Shown here: positions 8,374-17,071 of the stretch, one piece after another
Numbering within the stretch: the first letter of the stretch is position 1
How the letters are laid out: each line of letters opens with the position of its first letter
Notes under the pieces: model-generated
What the model saw: only the letters and a program-made list of their open reading frames with translations
Told to the model about the DNA's origin: nothing
The model's database searches: none
Source: Verrucomicrobium sp.
GTDB taxonomy: Bacteria > Verrucomicrobiota > Verrucomicrobiia > Methylacidiphilales > UBA1321
Direction: 5' to 3'
Assembly: GCA_017849585.1 (NCBI GenBank)
Contig: JAFIGT010000040.1
Location: 1 to 42,199, forward strand
DNA: 42,199 nucleotides
Made by a program: the position numbers and the translations under genes

Positions 8374-8904
8374 TCAGATGTCATTGGGATCGATTGCGGC
8401 ACCGATGGCGCGGGCGGTTTCCTCGGCGGCAAGGCGGCGGCGGCGCACTTTTACGAGCAAACCGTGCATGAGGATGTACGAGGCGATGGCGATCGGCAAT
8501 CCGATGACTACGGAGCCAATGAACACGGGATAGATGTAGTGGTTGAAGAATTCCCAGTTCCAGAGCGAAGCCAGATTTTGCCAGAAGTGGCCATGCTGCC
8601 GGGGTGGGGCGAGATGGGCCGGACGTTGCAGCACCCAGATGCCGATGTGGTACTCGACCCAGAGGAGCACGGGAGCGGCGAACAAGGTGACGTCGTGGAG
8701 CGTGACGGTGATAACGGCGGCGATCTTGCTGCAGCGGGCGATCCACGCGATGAAGAGTGCGAGAAGGGTTTTGAATCCGATGAAAGGGGTGAATCCCATG
8801 AACATGCCGATGGCGACGCCGCCCGCGACCGCTTCCGGTTCGGCGCGGATGTCGTGCAGCGCGTTAAACTGGCGCAGGAAGTAGGCTTTTACGTCGGTCA
8901 GCAT
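8374..8904 (-). CDS. DUF2062 family membrane protein
   Basis: A 176-aa protein when started at the methionine of MLTDVKAYF; 21 further residues are open upstream but look unlike the family. The DUF2062 hallmark is clear: a short cytoplasmic N-terminus, then AVAGGVAIGMFMGFTPFIGFKTLLAL, then two or three more hydrophobic helices (about 60-85 and 120-150) and a basic Arg-rich tail. The function of DUF2062 is not established. It is separated from nuoA by about 180 bp of GC-rich DNA in which I see no gene. Confidence 0.8.
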   Translation of the reverse strand: MLTDVKAYFLRQFNALHDIRAEPEAVAGGVAIGMFMGFTPFIGFKTLLALFIAWIARCSKIAAVITVTLHDVTLFAAPVLLWVEYHIGIWVLQRPAHLAPPRQHGHFWQNLASLWNWEFFNHYIYPVFIGSVVIGLPIAIASYILMHGLLVKVRRRRLAAEETARAIGAAIDPNDI

Positions 8905-9019
8905 TTCGGGTTTCTTGGTGCGTTCAGTGAAACAGTCAATGCGCAGTGGGGGTAAGTCAAATTGCAAACGTCAAAAGGCAAAGCTACTACACAACTCTCA
9001 CAACGGCTTGCCTCTTCCC

Positions 9020-9847
9020 TCATTTCTTTTCCTTGTCCTCTTCGGCGATGCCTTCGAGAGCGAGGAGTTTCGTGGGGAGGTAGGTTTTTGGGACGGTGAA
9101 AAGCGTGGGAGACACTTCCTTGGTCTGGATGCTGGTGAGCGTGAGGCGGACCTTGTCGTCATCGCGGGCATTCTTCGTGCCGCCCCAGGCGATTTCCACG
9201 GGGGTGACCTGCGCCTTGTAGAGCGAATCGACGGCGACGAAAAATTCCGGCGGCATGACGGGTCGCACGGCGACGAGGGCGATCGGTTCGTTGACTTCCT
9301 TGATGCGGTCGAGGTTTTCCTTGAGCCCGCCGACGCGCTGCTCGACACACCACGCCTCGAGATCCTTGCCGCCGCGGTTGTCGCCGAGCCAGAGCTGGCA
9401 TTCGTAGCCGCTGATTTTCTTTTTGCCCTCGCTCGTGCGCCAGATGAACTGGGGCGATTCCGGCAGCGTGGGAGTCGGATCGGGTCGGGTGATGTCGTAG
9501 CTGGCGAAGCCTTCGATGTTGAGATCCTGCAGGCGGCGCTGATAACGTTTCGTGCTCTGCACATGGGCCTGCACCTTGGGCCAGCTAAAGCTCCAGTAAT
9601 GCGCGTCGCGCAGTTCGAGTCCGGTGTAGGTCTTCGTGGCGACGTCGTAGATGAAGGCGAACTTGTCCTCGGGTTGCTCGACACGAATTTTGTCCGGCGT
9701 GAGGTAGATGATGATGCGTTTGGCTTCGACCTGATCGCGCAGGTAGAACTCCATGCGTTGCGCCTGGATCGGCGCGTCGTCCGCGGCGAAGGTGGAGAGG
9801 AGCGAGAGCGCGAGGACGGTGAGGAGATGAAAGCGGGGGAGAATCAT
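9020..9847 (-). CDS. Secreted DUF4412-like protein
   Basis: A 275-aa exported protein: signal peptide over residues 1-21 (hydrophobic run ending STFA-ADD), then a mostly beta-strand body. The arrangement of a strand of type RIIIYLTPDKIRVEQ, then an internal SEGKKKISGYECQLWL, resembles DUF4412/outer-membrane-lipoprotein-sorting-like proteins, where such a GYxC segment is recurrent. That family link is from pattern memory only. Periplasmic or surface location is expected. Single gene, with a lysine/glutamate-rich C-terminus. Confidence 0.6.
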   Translation of the reverse strand: MILPRFHLLTVLALSLLSTFAADDAPIQAQRMEFYLRDQVEAKRIIIYLTPDKIRVEQPEDKFAFIYDVATKTYTGLELRDAHYWSFSWPKVQAHVQSTKRYQRRLQDLNIEGFASYDITRPDPTPTLPESPQFIWRTSEGKKKISGYECQLWLGDNRGGKDLEAWCVEQRVGGLKENLDRIKEVNEPIALVAVRPVMPPEFFVAVDSLYKAQVTPVEIAWGGTKNARDDDKVRLTLTSIQTKEVSPTLFTVPKTYLPTKLLALEGIAEEDKEKK

Positions 9848-10184
9848 GGCAGTGGGGACGGTGACGTCGTGTGTGGCTCTGAAAATGGATTGTGTTCCGG
9901 TCCGGGGGGCGAAGTCAAAAAGATTGCATCGCGCTCCGAACCGCTCCCAACGGCTCCACTTGGTGTAAGGGGTTGATTCCGTGGCGCGCGGTCGGTGGCG
10001 GAAGACGCGGGAATGCGTCGCGTGATTTCAAATTGGAAATCGCAAATCGGAAAGGGGATCGGGGATTGAGCCGAGGTCACGCGCATGAGGGTATTCAACC
10101 ACAATTTGCGCAAAGAGGTTTGCGTTAGGTTGGCTACGTTGGCTAGGTGCGCGATATTTTTGCAGCGGGAGGACTAGATAGCGT
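9848..10184. other. Intergenic stretch without a gene
   Basis: About 340 bp between two minus-strand genes. I see no supported coding region. It contains a small hairpin (10024-10041, GATTTC/GAAATC) of a type that recurs in other gaps of this window (for example 13380-13400), probably interspersed repeat debris, and a shift from GC-rich to AT-rich composition at about 10150. Confidence 0.5.
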
Positions 10185-10538
10185 TCAGCCTTTTTTAAGT
10201 ATCTTATCAAAGAAGTCATCTATATTTAGATGCTTGGCAGTCATAAATTCGTACAGTTTCTTTAAGAGCGTAGTATCTGCTTGCCCCTCTGATTCATATC
10301 GAACAAAACTAGCATCCGGGTCTTCCTGGCCAAAGCCAACCGTGTCGATGAGCGGCGGAATTCCTGACTTCCATCGCGGATAAATATAGAAAGAAAAACC
10401 ATTTTCAGGAGAGTGGGTGATGGAGAATGTCCTTGATCGAAATGTAAAATAGTACTCATTTCTATCTGGAATAATGGATTCGATATCCTGTGGGTTATCG
10501 AGAATTAGATTAATAGTATCTGTAACTCTAGGATCCAT
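10185..10538 (-). CDS. Hypothetical protein of an AT-rich two-gene cassette
   Basis: A 117-aa soluble protein that I do not recognise. It has a predicted beta-rich centre with many aromatics (EYYFTFRSRTFSITHS, GFSFYIYPRW) and a helical, lysine-rich C-terminus. Its start overlaps the end of the upstream membrane-protein gene by 11 bp, so the two are co-translated. Codon use is markedly AT-rich compared with the GC-rich genes on both sides, which suggests recent acquisition. Confidence 0.65.
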   Translation of the reverse strand: MDPRVTDTINLILDNPQDIESIIPDRNEYYFTFRSRTFSITHSPENGFSFYIYPRWKSGIPPLIDTVGFGQEDPDASFVRYESEGQADTTLLKKLYEFMTAKHLNIDDFFDKILKKG

Positions 10539-10959
10539 TGTTTTGCTCCAATATGGTCAACGCTGCTTCCGTTGTTTTTGCATCTAGTAAGGCATCAAGC
10601 TCAGAAACAATACGTCGTTTTGCTGGTTCATTTAGCGCCTTAGTTCTATTCAGATATTCGTGTATTTCAACGTGTAACTCTTTGAATTTGGGATCGTGAT
10701 CTGCGAATTGCTTCACTTGCCCGACTACCGCACCAAGTAGTGCATAGATCTCCTGACGATTCTCTTTATCATTAAAATTTATAGACTGAAGAGATCTGAG
10801 AGTTTCTTTAATTCTTTTAACACGCTCGTTTAAAATTGTGCTGGAGAGCAATTTGACAAAGGCTGATATTTTTTTTCGATGCCAAATGATATTCCAGAGG
10901 GCTATCACGCCCAAAATAATCGTGATTAGATCGGCAAATGTATTGATGATCGCAGCCAT
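10528..10959 (-). CDS. Hypothetical membrane-anchored protein of an AT-rich two-gene cassette
   Basis: A 143-aa protein with one N-terminal transmembrane helix (about 8-26, LITIILGVIALWNIIW) followed by a charged, helical cytoplasmic-looking domain with coiled-coil character (about 35-140). No family is recognised. First gene of the pair; it overlaps the 117-aa gene by 11 bp. AT-rich codon use contrasts with neighbours. A membrane anchor coupled to a small soluble partner would fit a sensing or immunity role, but nothing in the sequence shows one. Confidence 0.65.
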   Translation of the reverse strand: MAAIINTFADLITIILGVIALWNIIWHRKKISAFVKLLSSTILNERVKRIKETLRSLQSINFNDKENRQEIYALLGAVVGQVKQFADHDPKFKELHVEIHEYLNRTKALNEPAKRRIVSELDALLDAKTTEAALTILEQNNGS

Positions 10960-11066
10960 TGAAGAGACTTTACTAAGTCAATTGTGATACACCATTATCA
11001 CGACTGGGTGCTATTACAAGTTAAATGCCGTTCGTAAAAAGTTTCCAATATATTACTTGGTCGTAT

Positions 11067-11780
11067 TTAGATTTCATCACTCGCGCGGCGCAGCTTGGTG
11101 GCTTTGCGTTCGCCGAAGAGGGTGGTGCCGAGGCGGATTTGGGTGCTGCCTTCTTCGATGGCGATTTCGTAGTCGCCGCTCATGCCCATGGAGAGCTGGG
11201 GGAGTTGGAGTCCGGTTTCTTTCTCGATGGTGTCGCGGCATTCGCGCAGTCCGGCGAAGACGGGGCGGGCGCGTTCGGGGTCGTCGCTGTAGGGGGCCAT
11301 GGTCATGAGACCGTGGACTTCGAGTCGCGGGAGGGCGTTGATGGCTTCGGCGATGCGGGGGGCGTCGAACGGCTTGACGCCGTACTTGGTGCTTTCGCCG
11401 GAGACGTTGACCTGGAGGAGGACGGGAAAGGTTTTGCCGATTTCGTCGGCGCGACGATTGATTTCCTCGGCGAGCTCGAGTGTGTCGACGGCGTCGAAGC
11501 GGTCGAAGAGGTGGACGGCTTCGCGCACTTTGTTTTTTTGCAGATGACCGATCAAGTGCCAGCGCGCGCGCGAACCGAAGCGGTCGACTTTCAATCGGGC
11601 TTCTTGCACTTTGCTCTCGCCGAATTCGCGCAGGCCTAATTCGAGCGCCTCGGCAAGCGCATCTAATGACTGGGTTTTGGTGACGGCGATAAGTTGGATG
11701 TCATCAGCGGAGCGATTGGCACGCGCTGCTGCGTTGGCGATCTTTTCGCGAATTCGCTCTAAGTGGGTGGCGATTTCCAT
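11067..11780 (-). CDS. YggS/PLPBP family pyridoxal-phosphate homeostasis protein
   Basis: A 237-aa single-domain TIM barrel of the YggS/PROSC family. It carries PLP on the Lys of IQLIAVTKTQ (Lys35) and takes part in PLP homeostasis. Other family segments visible are LREFGESKVQEA, RWHLIGHLQKNK, LLQVNVSGESTKYG, HGLMTMAPYSDDP and LSMGMSGDYEIAIEEGSTQIRLGTTLFG, which includes the phosphate-binding region. Length is standard. It is divergent from the LysR gene, with a 125-bp AT-rich promoter region between them. Confidence 0.93.
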   Translation of the reverse strand: MEIATHLERIREKIANAAARANRSADDIQLIAVTKTQSLDALAEALELGLREFGESKVQEARLKVDRFGSRARWHLIGHLQKNKVREAVHLFDRFDAVDTLELAEEINRRADEIGKTFPVLLQVNVSGESTKYGVKPFDAPRIAEAINALPRLEVHGLMTMAPYSDDPERARPVFAGLRECRDTIEKETGLQLPQLSMGMSGDYEIAIEEGSTQIRLGTTLFGERKATKLRRASDEI

Positions 11781-11905
11781 AAGTGGGGCTTAAACCTTAA
11801 TAATGCGAGAGAATTTCTGTCGTAATAATAGCTAATACCAAATCAAATAAGATAAGAAAAATTTGTATTGAAAATATATTAGGCTCCCTTATTATCTGTA
11901 ACACA

Positions 11906-12811
11906 ATGCAAGTTGAATCCTTTCGAGTCTTTCGCGACCTGGTTGATTCCCAGAGTTTCAGCAAAGCGGCCCAGCTTAATTCCATCACTCAATCTGCTGT
12001 CAGTCAACAGATTCGCGCCATGGAAGAGCGCTTCCGTGTCCCGCTGATTGAGCGTAGTAACAAGCGCTTTGCGCTGACTCGCGAGGGTCAGGCGCTCTAT
12101 GATACCAGTAAACAAGTGACGTTCCACTTTGATTCCTTGCAGCATCAGCTGGAAGAAATGCGCAACGTGGTGTCCGGCACGATCCGGGTGAGCACGGTGT
12201 ACAGCGTGGGCTTGCATGAATTGCCGCCGTACTTGAAGAGTTTTCTGCGCGAATTTCCGAATGTGTTGGTGCATATCGAGTACCGCCGTTCGAACCAGGT
12301 TTACGACGAAGTCATCGAGGGTACCTCGGACATGGGTCTGGTGGCGTTCCCGGTGCAGAAGAAGACGATCAAGGTGGAGCCGTTCCGCAAGGATCGTCTC
12401 GTAGTCATCACGAGTCCGCAGCATGCGCTTTCCAAGCGGTCGGAAGTGGTGGTGGCGGATCTGGCGAAGGAAAAGTTCGTCGGCTTTGAACCCGATATCC
12501 CCACGCGCAAAGCGGTGGACAAGATTTTCCGCGATTCCGGTCTGGATATGAAGCCGGTGATGGAGTTCGACAATATCGAAACCGTCAAGCGTGCGGTGGA
12601 AATCGATGCGGGTATCTCCGTGGTGCCTCGCGCGACGGTGGAGCAGGAAGTCAAGAACGGCACGCTGGCCGCTCTCGAGTTCAAAGGGCAGCCGTATCAT
12701 CGTCCGCTCGGTATCATCTACAAGAGTGGTCGCGTGCTTTCCCCGGCGATGAAGCGTTTCTTGAAGACGTTGCACGAACCGTTGGATGGCGCGACGGAAG
12801 AATCGAAATAA
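11906..12811 (+). CDS. LysR-type transcriptional regulator
   Basis: A 301-aa regulator. The N-terminal winged HTH (about 1-65) shows SQSFSKAAQLNSITQSAVSQQIRAMEERF and LTREGQALYD. A periplasmic-binding-protein-like effector domain (about 88-290) follows. The domain order and length are standard for the LysR family; the effector is not evident, though overall spacing is like CysB/CbbR-type members. It is divergent from the YggS-type gene. A strong GC hairpin at 12836-12857 follows the stop codon. Confidence 0.92.
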   Translation: MQVESFRVFRDLVDSQSFSKAAQLNSITQSAVSQQIRAMEERFRVPLIERSNKRFALTREGQALYDTSKQVTFHFDSLQHQLEEMRNVVSGTIRVSTVYSVGLHELPPYLKSFLREFPNVLVHIEYRRSNQVYDEVIEGTSDMGLVAFPVQKKTIKVEPFRKDRLVVITSPQHALSKRSEVVVADLAKEKFVGFEPDIPTRKAVDKIFRDSGLDMKPVMEFDNIETVKRAVEIDAGISVVPRATVEQEVKNGTLAALEFKGQPYHRPLGIIYKSGRVLSPAMKRFLKTLHEPLDGATEESK

Positions 12812-12835
12812 GCCGTCGTATTCCTTTGGGTTTAT

Positions 12836-12857
12836 CGCCAGCCTTCCCAGGCTGGCG
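12836..12857 (+). terminator. Hairpin after the LysR gene
   Basis: CGCCAGCC and GGCTGGCG pair exactly around TTCCCA, 24 bp past the LysR stop codon and before the Fur-family gene. The stem is strong but the T-run is missing, so termination is likely only if assisted. Confidence 0.45.
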
Positions 12858-12914
12858 CGATTCCGGCAGTCGGACTTGCCATGGGCCTGCTGGCTCGGCT
12901 AGCGTATTTCTCCC

Positions 12915-13376
12915 ATGAACGAGTCCGTGCGCACGAAATATCGCGAAGCCCTGCAGTCGCAGGGGGCTCGCATGACGCCGCAACGGGCGGCGATTCTGGA
13001 GGCGGTCCTGGGCACCACCGAGCATCGCACCGCCGATGAAATTCTGGAGGCGGCGCAAAAAATCGATCCCACGGTGTCGCGGGCGACGGTGTATCGCACG
13101 TTGACGTTGATGGTGGAGACGGGTTTGTTGCGCCGTCTGGATCTGGGGCGCGATTTCACGTACTTTGATCCGAATTATCTCGAGAAGCCGAATCACAGCC
13201 ACATGATCTGCCTCGATTGCCAGAAGATTTTCGAATTCGAGGAGAAGGAGCTGGATGTGTGCGAGGATAAGATCGCGCGGCAACTGGGCTTTGAGCGGGC
13301 ATCGAGTTTCGTGCGCATGGAGGGCCGCTGTCAGCGGCTGAAGAAGACTGGCTCGTGCGTGGAGAAGACGGCGTAG
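12915..13376 (+). CDS. Fur family transcriptional regulator
   Basis: A 153-aa metalloregulator. The DNA-binding winged helix (about 15-85) has MTPQRAAILEAV and the recognition helix VSRATVYRTLTLMVETGLL. The dimerisation/metal domain (about 90-140) starts with the family motif NHSHMICLDCQKIFEFEE, supplying His residues and a CxxC. The second cysteine pair of typical Fur/PerR proteins is altered: only spaced single cysteines appear near the C-terminus (GRCQ and GSCVEK). Metal specificity (iron, manganese or zinc) cannot be assigned. Confidence 0.9.
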   Translation: MNESVRTKYREALQSQGARMTPQRAAILEAVLGTTEHRTADEILEAAQKIDPTVSRATVYRTLTLMVETGLLRRLDLGRDFTYFDPNYLEKPNHSHMICLDCQKIFEFEEKELDVCEDKIARQLGFERASSFVRMEGRCQRLKKTGSCVEKTA

Positions 13377-13379
13377 GGA

Positions 13380-13400
13380 TTGCCAATTTCCAATTGGCAA
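13380..13400. repeat. 9-bp inverted repeat after the Fur-family gene
   Basis: TTGCCAATT and AATTGGCAA pair exactly around TCC, directly after the stop codon region. Similar small palindromes occur at 10024-10041 and near 13500, suggesting a dispersed short repeat. It may also act in transcript ending. Confidence 0.4.
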
Positions 13401-13518
13401 ATTAAGAAGTCCGCTGATTACGCAGATTTTATACCTAAGAAAAAACAGAACCGCTCCATTCCCCATCGGCGAAATCGGCGGACTTTCCCCGCCTTTTTAA
13501 TTGGAAATGGGCCATGAC

Positions 13519-14538
13519 ATGAGCGACTCAACCAAACTGGCGTGGGGGATTTTGGCGACGGGCGGAATTGCGCACGCGTTTGCGCGGGGGCTGGCGTCGT
13601 CGCGCACGGGCAGGCTTGTGGCGGTGGCGAGTCGCGATCAAACCAAAGCGGATCAATTCGTGGCGGAGTTTGCGCCGGCCCACGGTCCGATTGCCGCGCA
13701 TGGCTCTTACGAATCGTTACTGGCCGATCCGGCGGTGCAGGTGGTGTATATCGCGACGCCGCATTCGTCTCATGCGGAGTGGGCCATCGCGGCGGCGCGC
13801 GCGGGCAAGCATGTGTTGTGTGAAAAGCCGATGACGATGACGGCCGTCGAGGCGGAGGAAGTCTTCGGGATGGCGAAGGAGCAGGACGTGTTTGTGATGG
13901 AGGCGTTCATGTACCGGTGTCATCCACAGACGAAGACGTTGGTGAAGCTGGTGCGGAGTGGCGCGATTGGCGAGGTACGCCAGATTCAGGCGACGTTCAG
14001 CTTTCTGTCGTTGGCGGGCGTGGAGAGTCGCCTGATCAATCCCGCGCTCGGCGGGGGCGGCATTCTGGATGTGGGTTGCTACGCGATGTCGATGGCGCGG
14101 TTGATCGCCGGAGTGGCGAGGGGAAAATCCTTTACGGAACCGCTGGAGCTGAAGGCGATCACGAATTGGGAGTTGGACGGCGCGGTGGATTCTACGTCGG
14201 TGGCGATTGCGAAGTTCCCCGGCGACATTCTCGCGCAACTGGCGTGCGGCGTGCGCCTGGCGCAGGAGAATGCGGTGCGGATTTACGGCACGCAGGGGAG
14301 TTTGGTCGTGCCCGCGCCGTGGGTGCCTTCGGGCGAAGGTGGCACGACGGAGATTCGGATCGTGCGTGGAAGCGAAACGGAAGTGATCCGTATCGAGAGC
14401 GATCGTTCCATCTATGCGCACGAGGCGGATGTGGTGGCGCAGTCATTGGCGCTGTCGCAACGGCAGGCGCCGGAGATGTCGTGGGACGATACGCTGGGTA
14501 ATATGCGGGCGTTAGAGTGGTGGGCGGCGGGACGATGA
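13519..14538 (+). CDS. Gfo/Idh/MocA family oxidoreductase
   Basis: A 339-aa NAD(P)-dependent dehydrogenase when started at the ATG of MSDSTKLAWGIL; two earlier in-frame starts exist within 18 bp. The Rossmann fold is at the N-terminus (WGILATGGIAHAFARGL). The family's conserved EKP motif is visible in HVLCEKPMTMTAVEAEEVF (about 100-118), followed by VMEAFMYRCHP and the C-terminal beta-sheet domain with GGGGILDVGCYAMSMARLIAG. Substrate is probably a sugar or polyol-like molecule but is not evident. Convergent with amt. Confidence 0.9.
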   Translation: MSDSTKLAWGILATGGIAHAFARGLASSRTGRLVAVASRDQTKADQFVAEFAPAHGPIAAHGSYESLLADPAVQVVYIATPHSSHAEWAIAAARAGKHVLCEKPMTMTAVEAEEVFGMAKEQDVFVMEAFMYRCHPQTKTLVKLVRSGAIGEVRQIQATFSFLSLAGVESRLINPALGGGGILDVGCYAMSMARLIAGVARGKSFTEPLELKAITNWELDGAVDSTSVAIAKFPGDILAQLACGVRLAQENAVRIYGTQGSLVVPAPWVPSGEGGTTEIRIVRGSETEVIRIESDRSIYAHEADVVAQSLALSQRQAPEMSWDDTLGNMRALEWWAAGR

Positions 14539-14550
14539 TGCAGGTTTACG

Positions 14551-14589
14551 CTAAAAACAGAACAGCGGCCACCTTGCGATGGCCGCTGT
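14551..14589 (-). terminator. Intrinsic terminator of amt
   Basis: A perfect 10-bp stem (14562-14571 with 14580-14589, 8-nt loop) is followed on the minus strand by TCTGTTTTT. It lies about 70 bp past the amt stop codon and just after the convergent oxidoreductase, so it may work on both transcripts. Confidence 0.8.
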
Positions 14590-14657
14590 CATGAGTTTTC
14601 CGTGCCATCCGAACCGTGGGGAAAACGACCACGGTCCAGTGGGTGGAAAGGGATGTC

Positions 14658-16175
14658 TTACTTGGTGACGGGCTGGAAGTCGGGATAGGCTTCGTTGCCG
14701 TGTTCGCCCACGTCGAGACCTTCGCGTTCTTCGTCCGCGCTGACGCGGATGCCGAAGACGGCCTTGATCGCAAACCAGATGATGATCGAGGCGATGAACA
14801 CGAATGCGCCGACCAGGAGAACGCCCTTAAGCTGGGCGAAGAACTGGCCACCGGTGAGACCGCCGGTGAGCCCGGTGTCGAGCGCGGCAATGTTCTTGGC
14901 GATTTCGGTGTTGTAGAAGAGGCCGAGGGCGAGGGTGCCCCAGATGCCATTGACGAGGTGGACGGAGAGCGCACCGACGGGATCGTCGATCTTGAGCTTG
15001 TCGAAACCAACGACGGCGAGAACCGCCACGGCTCCACCGATGAAGCCGATGATGGCGCCACTGGTGTAGGTCACAAAGGCGCAAGGAGCGGTAACGGCGA
15101 CGAGACCGGCCAAGCAACCGTTGAGGATCATGGAGAGGTCAGGCTTCTTGAGCACGACCCACGCGACGAGCAGCGCGCCGAGGGAACCGGTGGCGGCGGC
15201 GAGGTTGGTGTTCACCAGCACGTGCGCGATGGCGGTGCCGTTCATGGCGGCCATGGTGGAGCCGGGATTGAAACCGAACCAGCCGATCCAGAGGATGAAT
15301 ACGCCGAGCGCGGCGGAGGTCATGCTGTGACCGGGAATCGGGTGAACCTTGCCGTCCTTGTATTTGCCGTTGCGGGCACCGAGGACGAGGATACCGGCGA
15401 GAGCCGCCCAACCACCGACGGAGTGCACCACGGTGGAGCCGGCGAAGTCGCGGAAGTTACCGAAGAATCCACCTTCCGCCGGAGCGGAGCCGAGGATGCC
15501 GCCACCCCAGATCCAGTGACCGGAGACCGGGTAGATCAAGGCCACAAGGATGAAGCTGAAGACAATGAAGCTGCCGAACTTGATGCGTTCGGCCACCGCG
15601 CCGGAGACGATCGTGGCGGCGGTGCCAGCGAATACGAGCTGGAAGAAGAACTTGGCGGCGAGCGGTACGGGAGTCCAGTTGATCGAGCCGTAGACGCCTT
15701 CGTACTTGGCGGTGGAGAAGGGGTTCATGGCCGCGTAGGCTTCGCCGAGGGCGGGGGAATTGTCCGCGCCGCTGACGAACCAGAGGCCGCTGGTGCCGAT
15801 CCATGGCGTGCCATCGCCAAACATCAGCCCCCAACCCAATACCCAGAAGGAAAGGGTGGAGATGGCGAACACGATGAAGTTTTTCGCCAGAATGTTGACG
15901 CAGTTTTTGGCCTGACAGAGACCGCTCTCCACCAGCGCGAAACCGGCATTCATGAAGAATACCAGCATCCCGGCGACGAGCACCCAGACGGTGTCGAGAC
16001 CGACCCGCAGATCGCTCAAGGCGCCGAGGGATGAGTCAAAGGTGGGAGCGGCCGGTGCGGCGGCGTCCTGGGCATTCGCGCCCATGGCGCTGAGCGCCAG
16101 TGCGCCCAAGGTTAACAGTAAGGCGGCCTTCGTCAGTCGGGCTGCCCAAGCAAAGCGAAAAAGTGTTTTGTACAC
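14658..16175 (-). CDS. amt: Ammonium transporter
   Basis: A 505-aa ammonium channel. An N-terminal signal-like hydrophobic segment (about 10-35) precedes a periplasmic linker and 11 membrane helices. Family segments are visible: AGMLVFFMNAGFALVESGLCQAKN, FWVLGWGLMFG, FAGSTVVHSVGGWAALAG (with the pore His), LGVFILWIGWFGFNPGS and VHLVNGIWGTLALGLF (second pore His region). The C-terminal cytoplasmic tail includes the family's DEEREGLDVGEHG-type motif used for gating by P-II proteins. The start is GTG, supported by AGGAGAATC upstream. No glnK/glnB gene is adjacent. The small membrane-protein gene upstream may be co-transcribed. Confidence 0.95.
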   Translation of the reverse strand: MYKTLFRFAWAARLTKAALLLTLGALALSAMGANAQDAAAPAAPTFDSSLGALSDLRVGLDTVWVLVAGMLVFFMNAGFALVESGLCQAKNCVNILAKNFIVFAISTLSFWVLGWGLMFGDGTPWIGTSGLWFVSGADNSPALGEAYAAMNPFSTAKYEGVYGSINWTPVPLAAKFFFQLVFAGTAATIVSGAVAERIKFGSFIVFSFILVALIYPVSGHWIWGGGILGSAPAEGGFFGNFRDFAGSTVVHSVGGWAALAGILVLGARNGKYKDGKVHPIPGHSMTSAALGVFILWIGWFGFNPGSTMAAMNGTAIAHVLVNTNLAAATGSLGALLVAWVVLKKPDLSMILNGCLAGLVAVTAPCAFVTYTSGAIIGFIGGAVAVLAVVGFDKLKIDDPVGALSVHLVNGIWGTLALGLFYNTEIAKNIAALDTGLTGGLTGGQFFAQLKGVLLVGAFVFIASIIIWFAIKAVFGIRVSADEEREGLDVGEHGNEAYPDFQPVTK

Positions 16176-16281
16176 TACGATTCTCCTATTTGGTATTTTA
16201 AGTGGTTCGAAGCCTCAGCTTCTGCGCGACATCCCAGAGGGATCGCGGCTTTTATCGATCGAAAGCGGGGAAGAAAATCTC

Positions 16282-16638
16282 TCAGGCGAGGGGCGGTCCC
16301 CGGTTGTCAGCATTGTGATAAAAGAACTGCGCGCGGGGATTGCCGGGATGACTGTGAGGCGTGGACGTATGTGCAGTCGCAATCGAAATGGCCTGATGGC
16401 CATGCAACCGGCGGCTGGAGACGAGGAGGGCGGTAGCCTTGGCCATGCGGTTCGAGAGGGGCGCTTCCAGCAGCAGGCATTCGGTGATGACTCCGGTGGT
16501 TTGTGCCCGGGTCAAATTGAAGTCTCGTGGTTGCGAAGGGAGGCGCTCTTCGATTCGAAAGCTCATGAGCTGACTAATCAAGCAGGCGGCCAAAATGAAG
16601 GAGCTAATCCAACGCAGCGGAGACATTGGTGCGATCAT
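16282..16638 (-). CDS. Small membrane or exported protein upstream of amt
   Basis: A 118-aa reading frame (possible alternative ATG at 16626) with one N-terminal hydrophobic helix (RWISSFILAACLISQLM) and a hydrophilic His- and Ser-rich remainder. I do not recognise it. It runs in the same direction as amt, 106 bp upstream, so it could share its promoter. No clear ribosome binding site is seen. Moderate support only: an open frame, an export-like N-terminus and placement. Confidence 0.45.
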   Translation of the reverse strand: MIAPMSPLRWISSFILAACLISQLMSFRIEERLPSQPRDFNLTRAQTTGVITECLLLEAPLSNRMAKATALLVSSRRLHGHQAISIATAHTSTPHSHPGNPRAQFFYHNADNRGPPLA

Positions 16639-16740
16639 TAGCAGCAATCGTGCCTACCCTTTTGCGTGGACCGGACTTTGACTGTGGTAGCGGGGCTGAT
16701 TGGAGATGGTTGAGAGTGGACGATAAAAGAGGGTTCTTAA

Positions 16741-16810
16741 CCTGTCATTTTTTCGACAGGAAAAAGGAGAGCCACGATGGCCATTTTTTTGTAGGTCAAG
16801 CTCCTACAAA
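16741..16810. promoter_or_regulatory. Two hairpins in the upstream region of the amt unit
   Basis: CCTGTC/GACAGG (16741-16760, 8-nt loop) and TTTGTAGG/CCTACAAA (16788-16810, 7-nt loop) are both exact inverted repeats. They lie 100-170 bp upstream of the small membrane-protein gene and 150-220 bp before the plus-strand tRNA. They could be operator sites for the amt unit; neither has the form of a terminator. Confidence 0.35.
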
Positions 16811-16961
16811 ATGTAGGAATTCCTCTCTGCATAGAGTGATCACGCCGTCATGCGGGGCGAAAGGGAGTGCCCGGCTCTTCCGCAGGGGTGCATTTTTGAG
16901 GTGCGGATATTGGAGTTGATTTCCGGGCGCGCTACGGGTATCAACCTACTGTCTTGTATTT

Positions 16962-17032
16962 GCGGGTGTAGTTCAATGGTAGAACGTCAGCCTTCCAAGC
17001 TGAACACGAGGGTTCGATTCCCTTCACCCGCT
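16962..17032 (+). tRNA. tRNA-Gly(TCC)
   Basis: A 71-nt cloverleaf without encoded CCA. Acceptor arms are GCGGGTG (16962-16968) and CACCCGC (17025-17031) with discriminator T at 17032. The D arm is GTTC...GAAC, the anticodon stem-loop is CAGC-CTTCCAA-GCTG giving anticodon TCC, and the T arm contains GGTTCGATTCC. It is the apparent integration target of the mobile element that begins immediately downstream. The element retains the intact gene on the chromosomal side. Confidence 0.95.
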
Positions 17033-17071
17033 CTCCTTCTTACAATCAATTACTTATGTGAAAACAGCCCT

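Noticed and set aside
8915-9976. A 353-aa plus-strand frame opposite the secreted DUF4412-like gene
   Set aside because: The minus-strand frame has a proper signal peptide and domain-like pattern; the plus frame is low-complexity and acidic, typical of an antisense shadow.
10185-10959. Toxin-antitoxin pair
   Set aside because: The two genes are co-directional and overlapping, but neither resembles a toxin or antitoxin family and one has a membrane anchor with a long helical domain.
14616-16034. A 472-aa open frame on the plus strand opposite amt
   Set aside because: It is the antisense shadow of the well-supported amt gene; its Gly/Asp/Glu-rich composition is the mirror of GC-rich codons.
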